64,000 bases of DNA from Psychrobacter sp. Pi2-1 (GCF_904846645.1 NZ_CAJHBO010000003.1:109083-173082); one strand, 5' to 3'; numbered from the stretch's first letter, positions 43,154 through 54,041 are shown. The notes: a model not told the origin generated them from the sequence alone. Made by a program: numbers and translations.

Positions 43154-44740
43154 ATGTCCAAAACTTCTACCGAGTCAGTGAATACGACAGCAACAGCTCC
43201 TCTATCTGCCGTAAAAGACACTGCCACTATCTTCAATCCTGCCGCGCCTACCATAGTACAAGCGCAGAGTCAGGCAGATGCCAGTCAAACAGATACTAAA
43301 CAGCCTTACCATCACAAAGCCAACCACAACCAGAACCGTAGTGTAGCTCAAAGCAGCGATGTTACGACTGCCAACGCCACTGCTACGATGCCAGTTAGTG
43401 CAGCGCCAAAGATTGGTTTTGTGTCACTAGGTTGTCCAAAAGCATTGGTGGATAGTGAGCGTATTATCACTGAGCTAAGCCGTGACGGCTATCAAGTAGC
43501 CAGTGATTATGACGGTGCTGACTTAGTCGTGGTAAACACTTGCGGCTTTATTGAATCAGCGGTACAAGAGTCGCTTGATGCGATCGGCGAGGCCATTAGC
43601 AAAAACGGTAAAGTGATTGTTACTGGTTGCTTAGGTAAAGAAGCGGACAAAATCCGTGAGATGCATCCGGCCGTACTAGCAGTGACGGGCGCGCATGCCT
43701 ATGACGAAGTGATTACGGCAGTGGCGCAGCACGTGCCTAAGCCAAATCGTAGTCAGAACGCTAACTATGATCCAAAAATAGATTTGATTAATGAAGCGGG
43801 TATCAAACTGACCCCAAGCCATTATGCTTATCTAAAAATATCAGAAGGCTGTAATCACCGTTGTACGTTCTGCATTATCCCAAGCTTGCGCGGTGATTTG
43901 GTATCGCGCCCGATTGATAATGTAATGAACGAAGCGCTAGCGCTCAAAAAAGCTGGCGTGAAAGAATTACTTATCATCTCGCAAGATACCTCGGCATATG
44001 GCCTTGACCTAAAGTATAAGACCAGCTTTTGGAATGGTATGCCGCTCAAGTCTAAGTTTTATGACTTATGCAAAGCATTGAACGATTTGGGCATTTGGGT
44101 ACGCCTGCATTATGTCTATCCGTATCCACACGTAGACAAAGTCGTTGAGTTGATGGGTGAGAAGAAACTGCTTCCTTATCTGGACATTCCGTTCCAGCAT
44201 GCCAGTCATCGTATCCTAAAAGCGATGAAACGTCCTGCGCATAGCGAAAACACCTTGGCCCGTATCAAAGCGTGGCGTGATATCTGTCCTGATATCGTGA
44301 TTCGTTCAACCTTTGTGGTTGGCTTCCCTGGCGAGACAGAAGAAGATTTTCAGTGCTTGCTTGATTGGCTGGTTGAAGCACGCCTCGATCGCGTGGGTGC
44401 ATTTACTTATTCAGAAGTAGAAGGCGCAGTTGCTAATGACTTGCCTGATCATGTGCCTGAAGACGTCAAGCAGTCTCGCTATGAGCGTTTAATGGCGCTA
44501 CAGCAAGATATTTCAGCGCAAAAGCTACAAGAAAAAGTCGGCAAAACCTTAACGGTATTGGTCGATGAAATTGATAGCGATGAAAATATTGCTATCTGCC
44601 GTAGTTATGCTGATGCACCTGAAATTGATGGTCATGTCTATGTTGATGACATCAACGCTCAAGTTAAAGTAGGGCAGTTCTTAACCGTGACTATCGATGA
44701 TGCTAGCGAATACGATCTATTCGCCAGTTATCAAGGCTAG
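43154..44740 (+). CDS. rimO: Ribosomal protein uS12 methylthiotransferase RimO
   Basis: RimO is a radical-SAM enzyme that methylthiolates the conserved Asp of ribosomal protein S12. The UPF0004 domain starts [18 protein letters not shown], the radical-SAM motif is CNHRCTFC, and a TRAM domain ends the protein. Start 43154 has an AAGG box. A TACAAT that could be a -10 lies at 43114-43119, which argues against a start at 43100. The result has about 78 polar Thr/Ala/Gln/Asn-rich residues ahead of the usual N-terminus. The internal ATG at 43388 would give a normal-length protein but lacks a Shine-Dalgarno. It is divergent from ntrB. Confidence 0.93.
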   Translation: MSKTSTESVNTTATAPLSAVKDTATIFNPAAPTIVQAQSQADASQTDTKQPYHHKANHNQNRSVAQSSDVTTANATATMPVSAAPKIGFVSLGCPKALVDSERIITELSRDGYQVASDYDGADLVVVNTCGFIESAVQESLDAIGEAISKNGKVIVTGCLGKEADKIREMHPAVLAVTGAHAYDEVITAVAQHVPKPNRSQNANYDPKIDLINEAGIKLTPSHYAYLKISEGCNHRCTFCIIPSLRGDLVSRPIDNVMNEALALKKAGVKELLIISQDTSAYGLDLKYKTSFWNGMPLKSKFYDLCKALNDLGIWVRLHYVYPYPHVDKVVELMGEKKLLPYLDIPFQHASHRILKAMKRPAHSENTLARIKAWRDICPDIVIRSTFVVGFPGETEEDFQCLLDWLVEARLDRVGAFTYSEVEGAVANDLPDHVPEDVKQSRYERLMALQQDISAQKLQEKVGKTLTVLVDEIDSDENIAICRSYADAPEIDGHVYVDDINAQVKVGQFLTVTIDDASEYDLFASYQG

Positions 44741-44768
44741 ATATCCAATAAGATATGCGAGTGAAAAT

Positions 44769-44798
44769 TGCCCAATGGCGGGCAGTTTTTGCTACAAT
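44769..44798 (+). promoter_or_regulatory. Hairpin and extended -10 upstream of pyrH
   Basis: TGCCC/GGGCA (44769-44784) followed by GTTTTT is a weak terminator after rimO. TGCTACAAT at 44790-44798 is an extended -10 that would start the pyrH transcript. Both are short motifs. Confidence 0.35.
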
Positions 44799-44912
44799 TA
44801 GCGCAATTTAGCCTTTTTAATACGCTTAGCTGTAAGTGTGGCGTTGTGGGCAAACTCGATTTGTATTTTACCGATAATTTTCTTTATAATTTCATGATAA
44901 CAAGGTGACCTC

Positions 44913-45638
44913 ATGTCTGACAAAAACCCGCGTTACGCTCGTATCTTGCTGAAACTCTCCGGTGAAGCCTTAGCTGGTAGTAAAGACATGGGTATTGATA
45001 CCGAAGTGCTTGATAAAATGAGCTTGTCTATCGCTCACTTGCGTGGACTTGGTGTCCAAGTGGGTATCGTAGTCGGTGGTGGTAATTTATATCGCGGTGC
45101 ACAGTTACAAAAAGAAGGTCTCGTTGGCCGCGTTACTGGTGATCAGATGGGCATGCTAGCGACCGTTATGAACGGACTGGCAATGCGTGATGCGCTTGAG
45201 CGTCGCAATATCAAAACGCGCTTGATGTCAGCGTTACCGATTGGTGAAGTCACCGAAAGCTATAGCAGTCGTAATGCCATTCGTTATCTCAAAAACGGCG
45301 AAGTTTGTATCTTTGTTGCAGGTACGGGTAACCCATTCTTTACCACTGACACTGCTGCTTGTTTGCGCGGTATCGAGATCGAAGCTGGTTTGATTTTAAA
45401 AGCGACTAAGGTCGATGGCGTTTATGACAAAGATCCGAGCCTACATGATGATGCAGTCAAATATGACGGTCTGACTTTTGATGAAGTACTAGAGCAAAAG
45501 CTAGGCGTCATGGATTTAACGGCTATCGCATTATGCCGTGAGCATAACGTACCGCTACAAGTGTTTGACATGACTAAGCCTAATGCATTATTGAATGTCA
45601 TCATGGGTGAAAATGAAGGCACACGAGTTTTTCATTAA
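44913..45638 (+). CDS. pyrH: UMP kinase
   Basis: PyrH phosphorylates UMP to UDP using ATP. The amino-acid-kinase fold opens with [14 protein letters not shown] and continues with [32 protein letters not shown] and [16 protein letters not shown], all characteristic. The length of 241 aa is exact for the family. AAGGTGA precedes the ATG. In many relatives rpsB and tsf lie just upstream; here rimO does. Confidence 0.97.
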   Translation: MSDKNPRYARILLKLSGEALAGSKDMGIDTEVLDKMSLSIAHLRGLGVQVGIVVGGGNLYRGAQLQKEGLVGRVTGDQMGMLATVMNGLAMRDALERRNIKTRLMSALPIGEVTESYSSRNAIRYLKNGEVCIFVAGTGNPFFTTDTAACLRGIEIEAGLILKATKVDGVYDKDPSLHDDAVKYDGLTFDEVLEQKLGVMDLTAIALCREHNVPLQVFDMTKPNALLNVIMGENEGTRVFH

Positions 45639-45750
45639 TTGATGCGATACTGGCAATTAACGTCAGTAAATAGCTAACGATTAGCAACAAATAATTAATA
45701 TCCCAATAGCAAATAAAAGATTTGTCGGTAACGATAAATAAGGATACACA

Positions 45751-46305
45751 ATGATTAAAGAGATTAAGCAAGACGGCGAAGCACGCATGCAAAAAACATT
45801 GGAAGCGCTTGAAAGCACTTTCAGTAAAGTTCGTACTGGCCGTGCGCATCCAGGTATGTTGTCAGGTGTGATGGTCAGCTACTACGGTTCTGATACACCA
45901 TTGAACCAAGTAGCAAGCGTGAACGTTGAAGATTCACGTACCTTACTGGTTCAACCGTTTGACCGTACGATGGTGCAAGCAGTAGACAAGGCTATTCGTG
46001 AAGCAGATTTGGGTCTAAACCCAATGTCTGCTGATGTGATTCGTGTGCCAATGCCAGCATTGACAGAAGATACTCGTCGCGATATGCAAAAACTTGCACG
46101 TGGTGAAGCTGAGAGCAGCCGAGTTTCTATCCGTAATATTCGCCGTGACATGATGAACGATATCAAAGACTTGGCAAAAGAAAAAGAAATCTCAGAAGAC
46201 GATGAGCGCCGAGCTAGTGATGATATTCAAAAAATCACTGACAAATATATCGAAACAATCGATGCTCGCTTGAGCAAGAAAGAAAGCGATTTGATGGAAG
46301 TTTAA
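45751..46305 (+). CDS. frr: Ribosome recycling factor
   Basis: RRF splits the post-termination ribosome with EF-G. The 184-aa protein starts [20 protein letters not shown] and contains [11 protein letters not shown], the family signature, and the long helical domain I ending [23 protein letters not shown] lies 8 nt before the start. It is cotranscribed with pyrH (112 bp apart). Confidence 0.97.
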   Translation: MIKEIKQDGEARMQKTLEALESTFSKVRTGRAHPGMLSGVMVSYYGSDTPLNQVASVNVEDSRTLLVQPFDRTMVQAVDKAIREADLGLNPMSADVIRVPMPALTEDTRRDMQKLARGEAESSRVSIRNIRRDMMNDIKDLAKEKEISEDDERRASDDIQKITDKYIETIDARLSKKESDLMEV

Positions 46306-46688
46306 TACTGATATATTTGGTATTTATAGCAAGAATCAGTTCGGTAGATTATCTGTAATTGAGCAGCCAATACTTTATAGCTATTGGCTGTTTATTATTG
46401 TGTAGTCTGATATAGTCAATCCTTTATAAAAGAGCTACAGCGTTAACCTCGCTTAAAGTATCACAGTTACATCTGCACTCGGTTGCTCTGTTTCTTTTTT
46501 AAACTGAATCAACTAGCCATATTTAAGGCAAGCCATAAATGTGGTTGATTGAACTGGATTCATCGCATTCTGAGCACTAAAAACTAACGACGCAATTGTG
46601 ATAAGTTAGTGAATTATATAAATGGCGCTTTTTAATCGCTGTTGCACACGTTATTATTATTTTACCTTAACAATAAGCAAGTTCGCCT
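46306..46688. other. Spacer between frr and uppS
   Basis: This 383-bp stretch has the hairpin CAGCCAATA/TATTGGCTG (46364-46390) followed by TTTATTATT, a possible weak terminator after frr. The rest is AT-rich with no coding frame or clear promoter that I can support. Confidence 0.5.
46364..46395 (+). terminator. Weak terminator-like hairpin after frr
   Basis: A perfect 9-bp stem with a 9-nt loop is followed by a short broken T-tract. It is less certain than the others in the window. Confidence 0.45.
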
Positions 46689-47447
46689 ATGTCCACTTCA
46701 GCCGTTTTGGCGCCCGCTATTCTTCCTCGTCATATCGCCATCATTATGGATGGTAACAATCGCTATGGTAAGGCCAATGATTTGGGCCACGGTCAAGGGC
46801 ATGTGGCTGGCAAAGACGCGCTCGATCCTATCGTTGAGTATTGTGTCAATACAGGCATTGAAGTGCTGACCGTATTTGCATTTTCTAGTGAAAATTGGCA
46901 GAGACCGCCTAGTGAAGTGGCACTGTTGATGCAGCTGCTCACATCGACGATTCATGAGCAAATGCCGCGTATGAATGAGTATCGTATTCGCTTGCGTTTC
47001 ATCGGTGATCGCAGTCAACTTAGTGAGTCATTACAAACGCTAATGGCTGATGCGGAAGAAAAGACGGCGGATTTTGATGCAATGACGCTGGTGATTGCAA
47101 TTAGCTACGGTGGACAGTGGGATATCGCAAACGCAGCAAAAGAGCTGGCTCAGCAAGTGCAAGATGGCAAATTAAAAGCTGAAGATGTCAGCGAAGAGCT
47201 GTTAGGTAACTACGTACAATTAGCTGATACCCCAGCAGTAGATATGCTGGTACGTACGGGCGGCGAGTATCGTATTTCTAATTTCTTATTGTGGCAATCT
47301 GCTTACGCTGAGCTGTTTTTCACTCCTACATTATGGCCAAATTTTGCAGCAGAAGAGCTAGCTTCGATGATCACAGAGTTTGCTAAACGTCAACGCCGCT
47401 TTGGCAAAACCAGCGAGCAGGTAGTGGTAGAGCAGCAAGGTCACTGA
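46689..47447 (+). CDS. uppS: Undecaprenyl diphosphate synthase (cis-prenyltransferase)
   Basis: UppS makes the C55 carrier lipid for peptidoglycan and O-antigen. The magnesium Asp is Asp21 in IIMDGNNRYGK. The usual motif is MDGNGRWA, so Gly to Asn and Trp to Tyr changes are seen at the substrate loop. VFAFSSENWQRP, a typical motif, follows, as does VRTGGEYRISNFLLWQSAYAELFF (in part). The 252-aa length is normal. It lies at the head of a group with cdsA, dxr, rseP and bamA. Confidence 0.96.
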   Translation: MSTSAVLAPAILPRHIAIIMDGNNRYGKANDLGHGQGHVAGKDALDPIVEYCVNTGIEVLTVFAFSSENWQRPPSEVALLMQLLTSTIHEQMPRMNEYRIRLRFIGDRSQLSESLQTLMADAEEKTADFDAMTLVIAISYGGQWDIANAAKELAQQVQDGKLKAEDVSEELLGNYVQLADTPAVDMLVRTGGEYRISNFLLWQSAYAELFFTPTLWPNFAAEELASMITEFAKRQRRFGKTSEQVVVEQQGH

Positions 47448-47581
47448 GCAATGAGTTGATAGATAAGTTTAGTCGGTTCAGTTCAGTTAGTATTGTATAA
47501 CTGGTCAATAGGGTTGGTTTATGCAATGATAAACGGCTTGAATGAGTATTGAATGCTATCACTAGGCCATCGTTAGTTAGC

Positions 47582-47590
47582 TGCTATAAT
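47582..47590 (+). promoter_or_regulatory. Extended -10 promoter candidate upstream of cdsA
   Basis: TGCTATAAT, a perfect extended -10, lies 46 bp upstream of the cdsA start. No -35 match is seen. An internal promoter is possible. Confidence 0.4.
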
Positions 47591-47636
47591 GCATTTTTTG
47601 ACCATCTGTTCTTCATTATTATAAGGCTCGATAAGT

Positions 47637-48446
47637 ATGTGGCAACGAATTAAGACGGCAATTGTTCTCGTTATTATCGTTGGTATTGCAATGTTTGCGA
47701 GCCAAACGCCTATTTTATTTGCACCACTGTTGGCCGTTGGGGTCATTATCGCCGCTCATGAGTGGGCCAAATTAATGCCTAAGTGGCGCCAGCCTGCTGT
47801 ATTTGTTTTGCTAGTGTTGGCGATAACGCTCATATCGCTGATTTTTAAAGTGACATGGCTGTTTTGGTGGGTGGCTTCATTAGCAATATGGTTGATGGCG
47901 CTGTCTTGGGTTCGAGTCTTCCCGACACAAACGAGGTGGTACGGCAACCAGCTAGCTCTAATGGGTGTGGTTATTTTGACCGCGTCAATTACCGCAATGT
48001 TTTATCTCTGGCAACTGTCGGCATGGTGGCTGCTGTATGTGTTTTTATTAGTATGGTGTGCAGATAGCGGTGCGTATTTCGTTGGACGCAAGCTTGGTCG
48101 CCGAAAAATGGCACCAAATGTCTCACCCAATAAGAGCATGGAAGGGTTGGCTGGTGGCCTCGTCACAGGGCTGTTAGTTGTGGTGGCTATTAGCGTCTTT
48201 AAATTACAGCTGACCGGTGTACCGTTAATCGCATTTGTAGCGTTATCGGCCATCACTATTCTTGCCTCTGTATTTGGAGATTTGTTTGAGTCAATGCTCA
48301 AGCGCCGTGCTGATGTAAAAGATTCAGGCACTATCTTGCCAGGTCACGGTGGTATCCTTGACCGTATCGATTCTCTGTTGTCTGCTACACCGATATTTGC
48401 CCTTGGTTTTTGGGCGATACAGCAGCTTGGCTTGATAGTGGTGTAA
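47637..48446 (+). CDS. cdsA: Phosphatidate cytidylyltransferase
   Basis: CdsA forms CDP-diacylglycerol, the precursor of all phospholipids. This 269-aa protein has about seven membrane helices. The family signature in the C-terminal part reads DVKDSGTILPGHGGILDRID, and DSGAYFVGRKLGRRK with SPNKSMEGLAGG precedes it. It lies 189 bp after uppS. Confidence 0.95.
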   Translation: MWQRIKTAIVLVIIVGIAMFASQTPILFAPLLAVGVIIAAHEWAKLMPKWRQPAVFVLLVLAITLISLIFKVTWLFWWVASLAIWLMALSWVRVFPTQTRWYGNQLALMGVVILTASITAMFYLWQLSAWWLLYVFLLVWCADSGAYFVGRKLGRRKMAPNVSPNKSMEGLAGGLVTGLLVVVAISVFKLQLTGVPLIAFVALSAITILASVFGDLFESMLKRRADVKDSGTILPGHGGILDRIDSLLSATPIFALGFWAIQQLGLIVV

Positions 48447-48631
48447 GTTTATATAGCAGCACTTTTCTATTTGAACCTGTTCTGTAGTCAGTTCACCATA
48501 ATATTGGTATAAGTCAGCCGAGAGCGAACAATGCATTGGTATGGCAAGCGTGGCTACTAGCATGACAATTTTATAGTTAACAGACAATATTCTATTTTTA
48601 TTACTTTTAAGTATCATGGGCATTGATGGTT

Positions 48632-49834
48632 ATGACGCAACGCATCGCCGTACTAGGCGCGACAGGCTCGATTGGCGATAGCACTCTAACAATATTAGCG
48701 GCGCAACCGCACACCTATGAAGTCTATGCTTTATCAGGCTATCATCGCTTAGATAAGCTATTTGCACTTTGTCAGCAGTTTTTGCCGAAACGCGTCAGTG
48801 TGCCGACGTCAGCCGTAGATGATTTTGCTAACAGGCTTAAAGCAGCAGGGATTGCTAGTGATGTCGTAGGGGGCGAGGCAGGATTGGTAGATATTGCCAC
48901 TGACTCACAAACTGATACGGTTGTAGCGGCGATTGTAGGGGCGGCAGGGTTGCCGTCTACATTGGCAGCAGCCCGTGCAGGTAAGCGTATCTTATTGGCC
49001 AACAAAGAAGCCTTAGTCATGGCAGGTAAGGTCATGATTGATGCGGTCAAGACGCATAAAGCCACTTTGCTACCGCTCGACTCTGAACACAATGCCATTT
49101 TTCAATGCTTGCCACTCGCTATTCAGCAAGATAATACGCAAATCCATCAGTCAAATCATGGTGTTCGTAAACTATGGTTAACAGCCTCTGGCGGGCCATT
49201 TTTGCAGCAGTCGTTTGAGCAAATGCAGCAGGCAAGCGTCGCAGAAGCGGTCAAACACCCGAATTGGTCAATGGGTCAAAAGATATCTGTCGATTCGGCG
49301 ACGATGATGAATAAGGGGCTTGAGCTGATAGAAGCCTGTCACTTATTTGATTTGCCTGAAGATAAGATAAATGTGGTCATTCATCCACAAAGTATCATTC
49401 ACTCAATGGTAGAATATAGCGATGGCAGCTTTTTGGCGCAGCTGGGTAGTCCAGACATGAAAACGCCCATTGCGCACGCGCTTAGCTACCCTGATCGCAT
49501 TGATAGTGGCTCGCAGCCGTTAGACTTATTTGCACTTAGTGGTTTGGAGTTTATTGAGCCTGACTTGCAAAAATTCGCCTGTTTGCGTTTGGCTCGTCAG
49601 GCTATGCAAGCAGGGACGCAAGCCACGATTGTGCTCAATGCGGCAAACGAAATTGCAGTGGCGGCGTTCCTCGATGGTAAAATTCGTTTGACGGACATTG
49701 CTAATATTAATGAACAGGCTTTAAATGACATGCAGCTGCCACCATTGAACGAAACTGCTGACATAGAAGATATCTTGGCAATCGATAAGATTGCACGCCA
49801 CTTGACTGATAAGTTGGTAGCAAAGCTGACATAA
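48632..49834 (+). CDS. dxr: 1-deoxy-D-xylulose-5-phosphate reductoisomerase
   Basis: Dxr makes MEP in the non-mevalonate isoprenoid pathway using NADPH. The nucleotide-binding N-terminus is IAVLGATGSIGDSTL. LLANKEALVMAG, LLPLDSEHNAIFQCL, TASGGPF, and the flexible-loop region HPNWSMGQKISVDSATMMNKGLE (in part) follow. Start 48632 is the third of three closely spaced candidates (TTG 48623, ATG 48626, ATG 48632). The 400 aa are typical. Confidence 0.96.
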   Translation: MTQRIAVLGATGSIGDSTLTILAAQPHTYEVYALSGYHRLDKLFALCQQFLPKRVSVPTSAVDDFANRLKAAGIASDVVGGEAGLVDIATDSQTDTVVAAIVGAAGLPSTLAAARAGKRILLANKEALVMAGKVMIDAVKTHKATLLPLDSEHNAIFQCLPLAIQQDNTQIHQSNHGVRKLWLTASGGPFLQQSFEQMQQASVAEAVKHPNWSMGQKISVDSATMMNKGLELIEACHLFDLPEDKINVVIHPQSIIHSMVEYSDGSFLAQLGSPDMKTPIAHALSYPDRIDSGSQPLDLFALSGLEFIEPDLQKFACLRLARQAMQAGTQATIVLNAANEIAVAAFLDGKIRLTDIANINEQALNDMQLPPLNETADIEDILAIDKIARHLTDKLVAKLT

Positions 49835-49930
49835 TCGTAGCAAGCGTCTCTGAGCTGATATATGACATTAATAAACGATATTAGCGAAAATGTTAATAAA
49901 AATGCTGAGAGACAATACTGAGAAAAAATC

Positions 49931-51307
49931 ATGACGTTTTTACTAACACTTCTTGCCGCCATATTTGTCTTAGGCCCGCTTATTGCCTTACACGAATGGG
50001 GGCATTATATTGTGGCGCGGCTTTGCGGTGTCAAAGTGCTAACGTACTCTATCGGTTTTGGCCCTAAAGTTTTTGGTTGGACCAGCAAAAAGAGCGGTAT
50101 CGACTATCGTATCTCAGCATTGCCACTTGGCGGTTATGTGAAGATGCTGGATGAGCGTGAAGGTAATGTCGCAAAAGATGAGCAGCACCTTGCGTTTAAT
50201 CGGCAGCATCCGCTCAAGAAAATTGCTATTGTTGCAGCTGGCCCTATCATGAATTTTGTTATCGCTATCGCGCTATTTTGGGTGCTATTTATGACCCCAT
50301 CTGAGCAGTTGGCGACTAAGATTGGACAGGTACTACCAGATACGCCTGCTGCGATGGCAAAGCTGCCAGTCGGTGATAAGATTGTGGCGATTGATGGGCA
50401 CGATGTGCAAACATGGGAAGGTATTAACTATCGACTTGCAGGACGTATGGGCGAGACGGATAATGTCAGCATTACCTTGCAGTCAGATGCCCAAACCGAT
50501 CAGTCGACTAAAACCTATCAAGCACCCGTCACACAGTTTATGCAAGGTGAAGCTCAAGGCAAAGACGCATTGACCAGCTTTGGTATGTTGCCATGGCAGC
50601 CGCAGATTGCGCCGATTGTAGGCGGTTTGGCTCCCGATGGTGCCGCTAGCCGCCAAGGTCTAAAGGTTGGCGACCGCATTACTGCTATTAATAATGAGTC
50701 AATCGAAGATTGGATTACTGCCACACGTATCATCCGTGATAATCCTGAAACGCTATTGAACTTTACGGTGTTGCGTGATGACAAGCCTGTACAGTTGCAG
50801 ATTATGCCCCAAGGGAAAAAAGACAACTTGGGTAATGATTACGGACAGATTGGTGCAATGGTGGATCAGACTGAGATTGTTATCCCTGACGATTACAAGA
50901 CCACTGTGGTCTACGGTCCTAGTGAGTCGTTAGTTAAGTCGTTTGAAAAGACTGAGCAGCTAGCAGTAATGACCGTAAGCTCAATGGGAAAAATGCTGTC
51001 AGGTATGATTGGATTAGACAATTTATCAGGGCCAATTACTATTGCTAAAGTCGCCAAGCAAAGCTTTGATATCAGTTGGCAAATGGTATTATCGACAGCG
51101 GCGCTGATTAGCTTGAGTCTTGCCGTCTTAAACCTTTTGCCGATTCCAGTATTGGATGGTGGTCATATTGTTTATCACTTTATTGAGTTGATTCGCGGTA
51201 AGCCACTGTCTGAAGGTGTGCAAATGGTCGGTCTAAATATCGGTTTACTCTTGCTGGCAGGTTTCATGGTGTTAGCAATTGGTAATGACATCAGCCGGCT
51301 ATTTTGA
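49931..51307 (+). CDS. rseP: RIP metalloprotease RseP
   Basis: RseP is the site-2 protease of the inner membrane that cuts anti-sigma factors such as RseA and signal-peptide remnants. Zinc ligands come from HEWGH (His21, Glu22, His25) in the first helix and the LDGGH motif near the end. Two PDZ domains lie between (about 115-190 and 215-290). The 458 aa match E. coli RseP (450). It lies next to bamA, its usual neighbour. Confidence 0.96.
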   Translation: MTFLLTLLAAIFVLGPLIALHEWGHYIVARLCGVKVLTYSIGFGPKVFGWTSKKSGIDYRISALPLGGYVKMLDEREGNVAKDEQHLAFNRQHPLKKIAIVAAGPIMNFVIAIALFWVLFMTPSEQLATKIGQVLPDTPAAMAKLPVGDKIVAIDGHDVQTWEGINYRLAGRMGETDNVSITLQSDAQTDQSTKTYQAPVTQFMQGEAQGKDALTSFGMLPWQPQIAPIVGGLAPDGAASRQGLKVGDRITAINNESIEDWITATRIIRDNPETLLNFTVLRDDKPVQLQIMPQGKKDNLGNDYGQIGAMVDQTEIVIPDDYKTTVVYGPSESLVKSFEKTEQLAVMTVSSMGKMLSGMIGLDNLSGPITIAKVAKQSFDISWQMVLSTAALISLSLAVLNLLPIPVLDGGHIVYHFIELIRGKPLSEGVQMVGLNIGLLLLAGFMVLAIGNDISRLF

Positions 51308-51569
51308 TCGGCTGATCAGCAATATGGCTGATAAAGCACGATATACTAATGGTTTTACGCCTATTATAGGTTGATTATTGTTATGATAGGCATGCTACTC
51401 TGTGTCGCAGCCTCTGTACTAATCGTAATTTTTAGTTTATTTTGTGATGCAATTTATATAAAGTGTTCTGAGTTACCCTTGCATGGGTTTATAACCTTGT
51501 GTGCACGGGTTAGACAATACGTGCCTTTTAACTTAACTTAAGCAATTTTTTTATTGACGGATAGTGTTT

Positions 51570-53987
51570 ATGCGTACGCCTTTAATTATGAGCGCGGCTG
51601 GGTTGCCGTTAGTTGTAGCGATGATGAGTATGCCAGTACAGGCTGCAGAATTTGTAGTAACTGACATCAGTTTTAATGGCTTACAACGCCTAACCCCTGA
51701 TAGCCTCTATCCGGTCTTACCTGTTACGGTAGGCGATACGGTGAATGATAGTAGCTTAGCTGCCAGTATTAAGGCGCTATATGCAACTGAGAACTTTGCT
51801 GATATTCAAAGCCGTGTCGAAGGTGGCAAACTAAGGTTTGACGTCATTGAGCGTCCAACGATCGCTGAAGTTACCTTTGAAGGTAACAAGCTCATTCCAA
51901 AGGAAGGGCTGGAGCAGGGACTGAAGAATGCTGGCCTTTCTGCTGGTGACGTGCTCAAGCAGTCTACTTTGCAGGGCGTGGCCAATGAGCTACAACAGCA
52001 ATATATTAGCCAAGGTTACTACAATAGTAATATCGAAGTAGATCAAACGGTCCTTGATGGTAACCGTGTAAAACTTGACGTGCGCTTCGTAGAAGGCAAG
52101 CCTGCTAAAGTTGTCGATATCAATATCATTGGTAATAAGCACTTTAGTGATGAGGAAATTAAAGACGTTTTCGCGGTAAAAGAATCTTCATGGACGCGTC
52201 TATTATCTAAATCTGATCGTTACGCTCAAGAAAAACTGGCTGCCAGTTTAGAGAGCTTAAAGGCGCTATATCAGAACGATGGTTATGTGCGTTTTTCAGT
52301 TGATAATGCCGTATTGAACATCAGCGAAGATAAAAGTAGTGTGTTTATCGAAGTCAGCCTAAGCGAAGGCGAGCAATACCAGTTTGGCGAAGTGAACTTT
52401 TTAGGTAAACCTACCTTTGAGAACAGTGAGCTAAAAGAGCTGGTTAGCTTTGCACCTAATGAGAAATACTCGCAAGCAAAACTAGACGAAACCACTGCTT
52501 CTCTTAAAAGACGCTATGGTAACGAAGGCTACTACTTAGCCCAAATCAGACCAGTACCACGTATCAATGACGATACGAAAATGGTCGATGTCGATTACTA
52601 TATCGACCCTGCACGTCCTATCTACGTTCGCCGTATCAACTTTACGGGTAATATCAAAACGCAAGACGAAGTATTACGTCGTGAGATGCGTCAGTTAGAA
52701 GGTACGCTGTCGTCCAATGACAAAATTCAGCTGTCCCGCACACGTTTGATGCGTACAGGCTTCTTTAAAAATGTCACTGTCGACGTTAAGCCAGTACCGA
52801 ATCAGCCGGATCAAGTCGATGTGAACTATGTGGTTGAAGAGCAGCCTTCTGGTAGCTCAACGATTGCAGCCGGTTACTCACAAAGTGGCGGTGTGACTTT
52901 CCAATTGGATTTGACCCAAAACAATTTTATGGGTACCGGTAACCGTGTCAAGGCTGCACTTTCTCGCTCAGAAACACGTGACTCTTATAGCCTGGGTTAT
53001 ACCGATCCGTACTTTACAGAAAACGGCGTTTCTCAAGGTATCAGCGGTTATTATCGCAAAACCAAATATGATGACGACAACGTTAGTAACTATGTGACCG
53101 ATTCATATGGTGCGACGTTGAACTATAGTTATCCTATTGATGAAACCAAACGCCTGAGTGCTGGCCTAAATGTAGACAACACAAAGGTTCGTGGTGGTCG
53201 TTACCTAGGTATATCTAATGTTCAAGAAATTCTAGACGAAGGCGGTACAAAAACGCCGGAAGTCGAGACTGATGGGGTTGCTAGCTTCAAGAATGACTAT
53301 CAGACTTACAACCTATTGTTTGGTTGGGACTACAGCACCCTAGACCGTCCAGTATTCCCTACCAAAGGGATGAGCCATGCGATTGATGCAACTATCGGCC
53401 TTGGCGATGCTAACTATCAAAAGCTAACTTATAGCGGCAATATATATTACCCTATTTATAAAGACGTGATCGCGCGTGGTTATACTAAGCTTGGTTATGG
53501 TAATGATTTACCGTTCTATGAGAACTTCTATGCTGGTGGTTATGGCTCAGTACGTGGCTATGAATCATCTACTCTAGGACCTAAATCACAAGTTTATCTT
53601 GATGCAGTCAATGACTCAAATAATCAAACCTTCACTGCAGAAGAAGTGGGTGGTAACGCATTGGCAACGTTTGGTGCTGAATTGATTCTACCAATGCCAT
53701 TTAAAGGTGATTGGGCAGATCAGGTACGTCCAGTATTGTTTGCTGAAGGTGGTCAGGTCTTTGACACCTCTGATAAAGAAGATCGTACTTTTATCAATCC
53801 TAGCAATGGGGAAGATACAGAGATTCCGTTATTAACCCAAGATAATGACTTCCGCTACAGTGCGGGTGCTGGTATTACTTGGTATACACCAATTGGTCCA
53901 ATCTCACTTAGCTATGCGGTACCATTTGGTGACAAAGAAGGCGATGAGACTGAAAAAGTCCAGTTCCAGATTGGTAATACATTCTAA
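51570..53987 (+). CDS. bamA: Outer membrane protein assembly factor BamA
   Basis: BamA inserts beta-barrel proteins into the outer membrane. The start at 51570 gives a signal peptide ending VQAAEF. Five POTRA domains follow (about 24-420), then a 16-strand barrel with the conserved GGYGSVRGYE-type loop 6 motif (FYAGGYGSVRGYESS). It ends in an aromatic Phe, as barrel proteins do. The 805 aa are normal. The usual next gene, skp (ompH), is absent and lpxD follows after 146 bp. Confidence 0.97.
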   Translation: MRTPLIMSAAGLPLVVAMMSMPVQAAEFVVTDISFNGLQRLTPDSLYPVLPVTVGDTVNDSSLAASIKALYATENFADIQSRVEGGKLRFDVIERPTIAEVTFEGNKLIPKEGLEQGLKNAGLSAGDVLKQSTLQGVANELQQQYISQGYYNSNIEVDQTVLDGNRVKLDVRFVEGKPAKVVDINIIGNKHFSDEEIKDVFAVKESSWTRLLSKSDRYAQEKLAASLESLKALYQNDGYVRFSVDNAVLNISEDKSSVFIEVSLSEGEQYQFGEVNFLGKPTFENSELKELVSFAPNEKYSQAKLDETTASLKRRYGNEGYYLAQIRPVPRINDDTKMVDVDYYIDPARPIYVRRINFTGNIKTQDEVLRREMRQLEGTLSSNDKIQLSRTRLMRTGFFKNVTVDVKPVPNQPDQVDVNYVVEEQPSGSSTIAAGYSQSGGVTFQLDLTQNNFMGTGNRVKAALSRSETRDSYSLGYTDPYFTENGVSQGISGYYRKTKYDDDNVSNYVTDSYGATLNYSYPIDETKRLSAGLNVDNTKVRGGRYLGISNVQEILDEGGTKTPEVETDGVASFKNDYQTYNLLFGWDYSTLDRPVFPTKGMSHAIDATIGLGDANYQKLTYSGNIYYPIYKDVIARGYTKLGYGNDLPFYENFYAGGYGSVRGYESSTLGPKSQVYLDAVNDSNNQTFTAEEVGGNALATFGAELILPMPFKGDWADQVRPVLFAEGGQVFDTSDKEDRTFINPSNGEDTEIPLLTQDNDFRYSAGAGITWYTPIGPISLSYAVPFGDKEGDETEKVQFQIGNTF

Positions 53988-54007
53988 ATTAATGACATCA
54001 TTCTCAT

Positions 54008-54041
54008 CTATTTGAGCAGTTTCAAAGATTGTCTCAAATAG
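54008..54041. repeat. Hairpin in the bamA-lpxD gap
   Basis: A perfect 9-bp inverted repeat (CTATTTGAG/CTCAAATAG) has a 16-nt loop. No T-tract follows, so it is not a standard terminator. It lies where skp would be expected. Confidence 0.45.
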
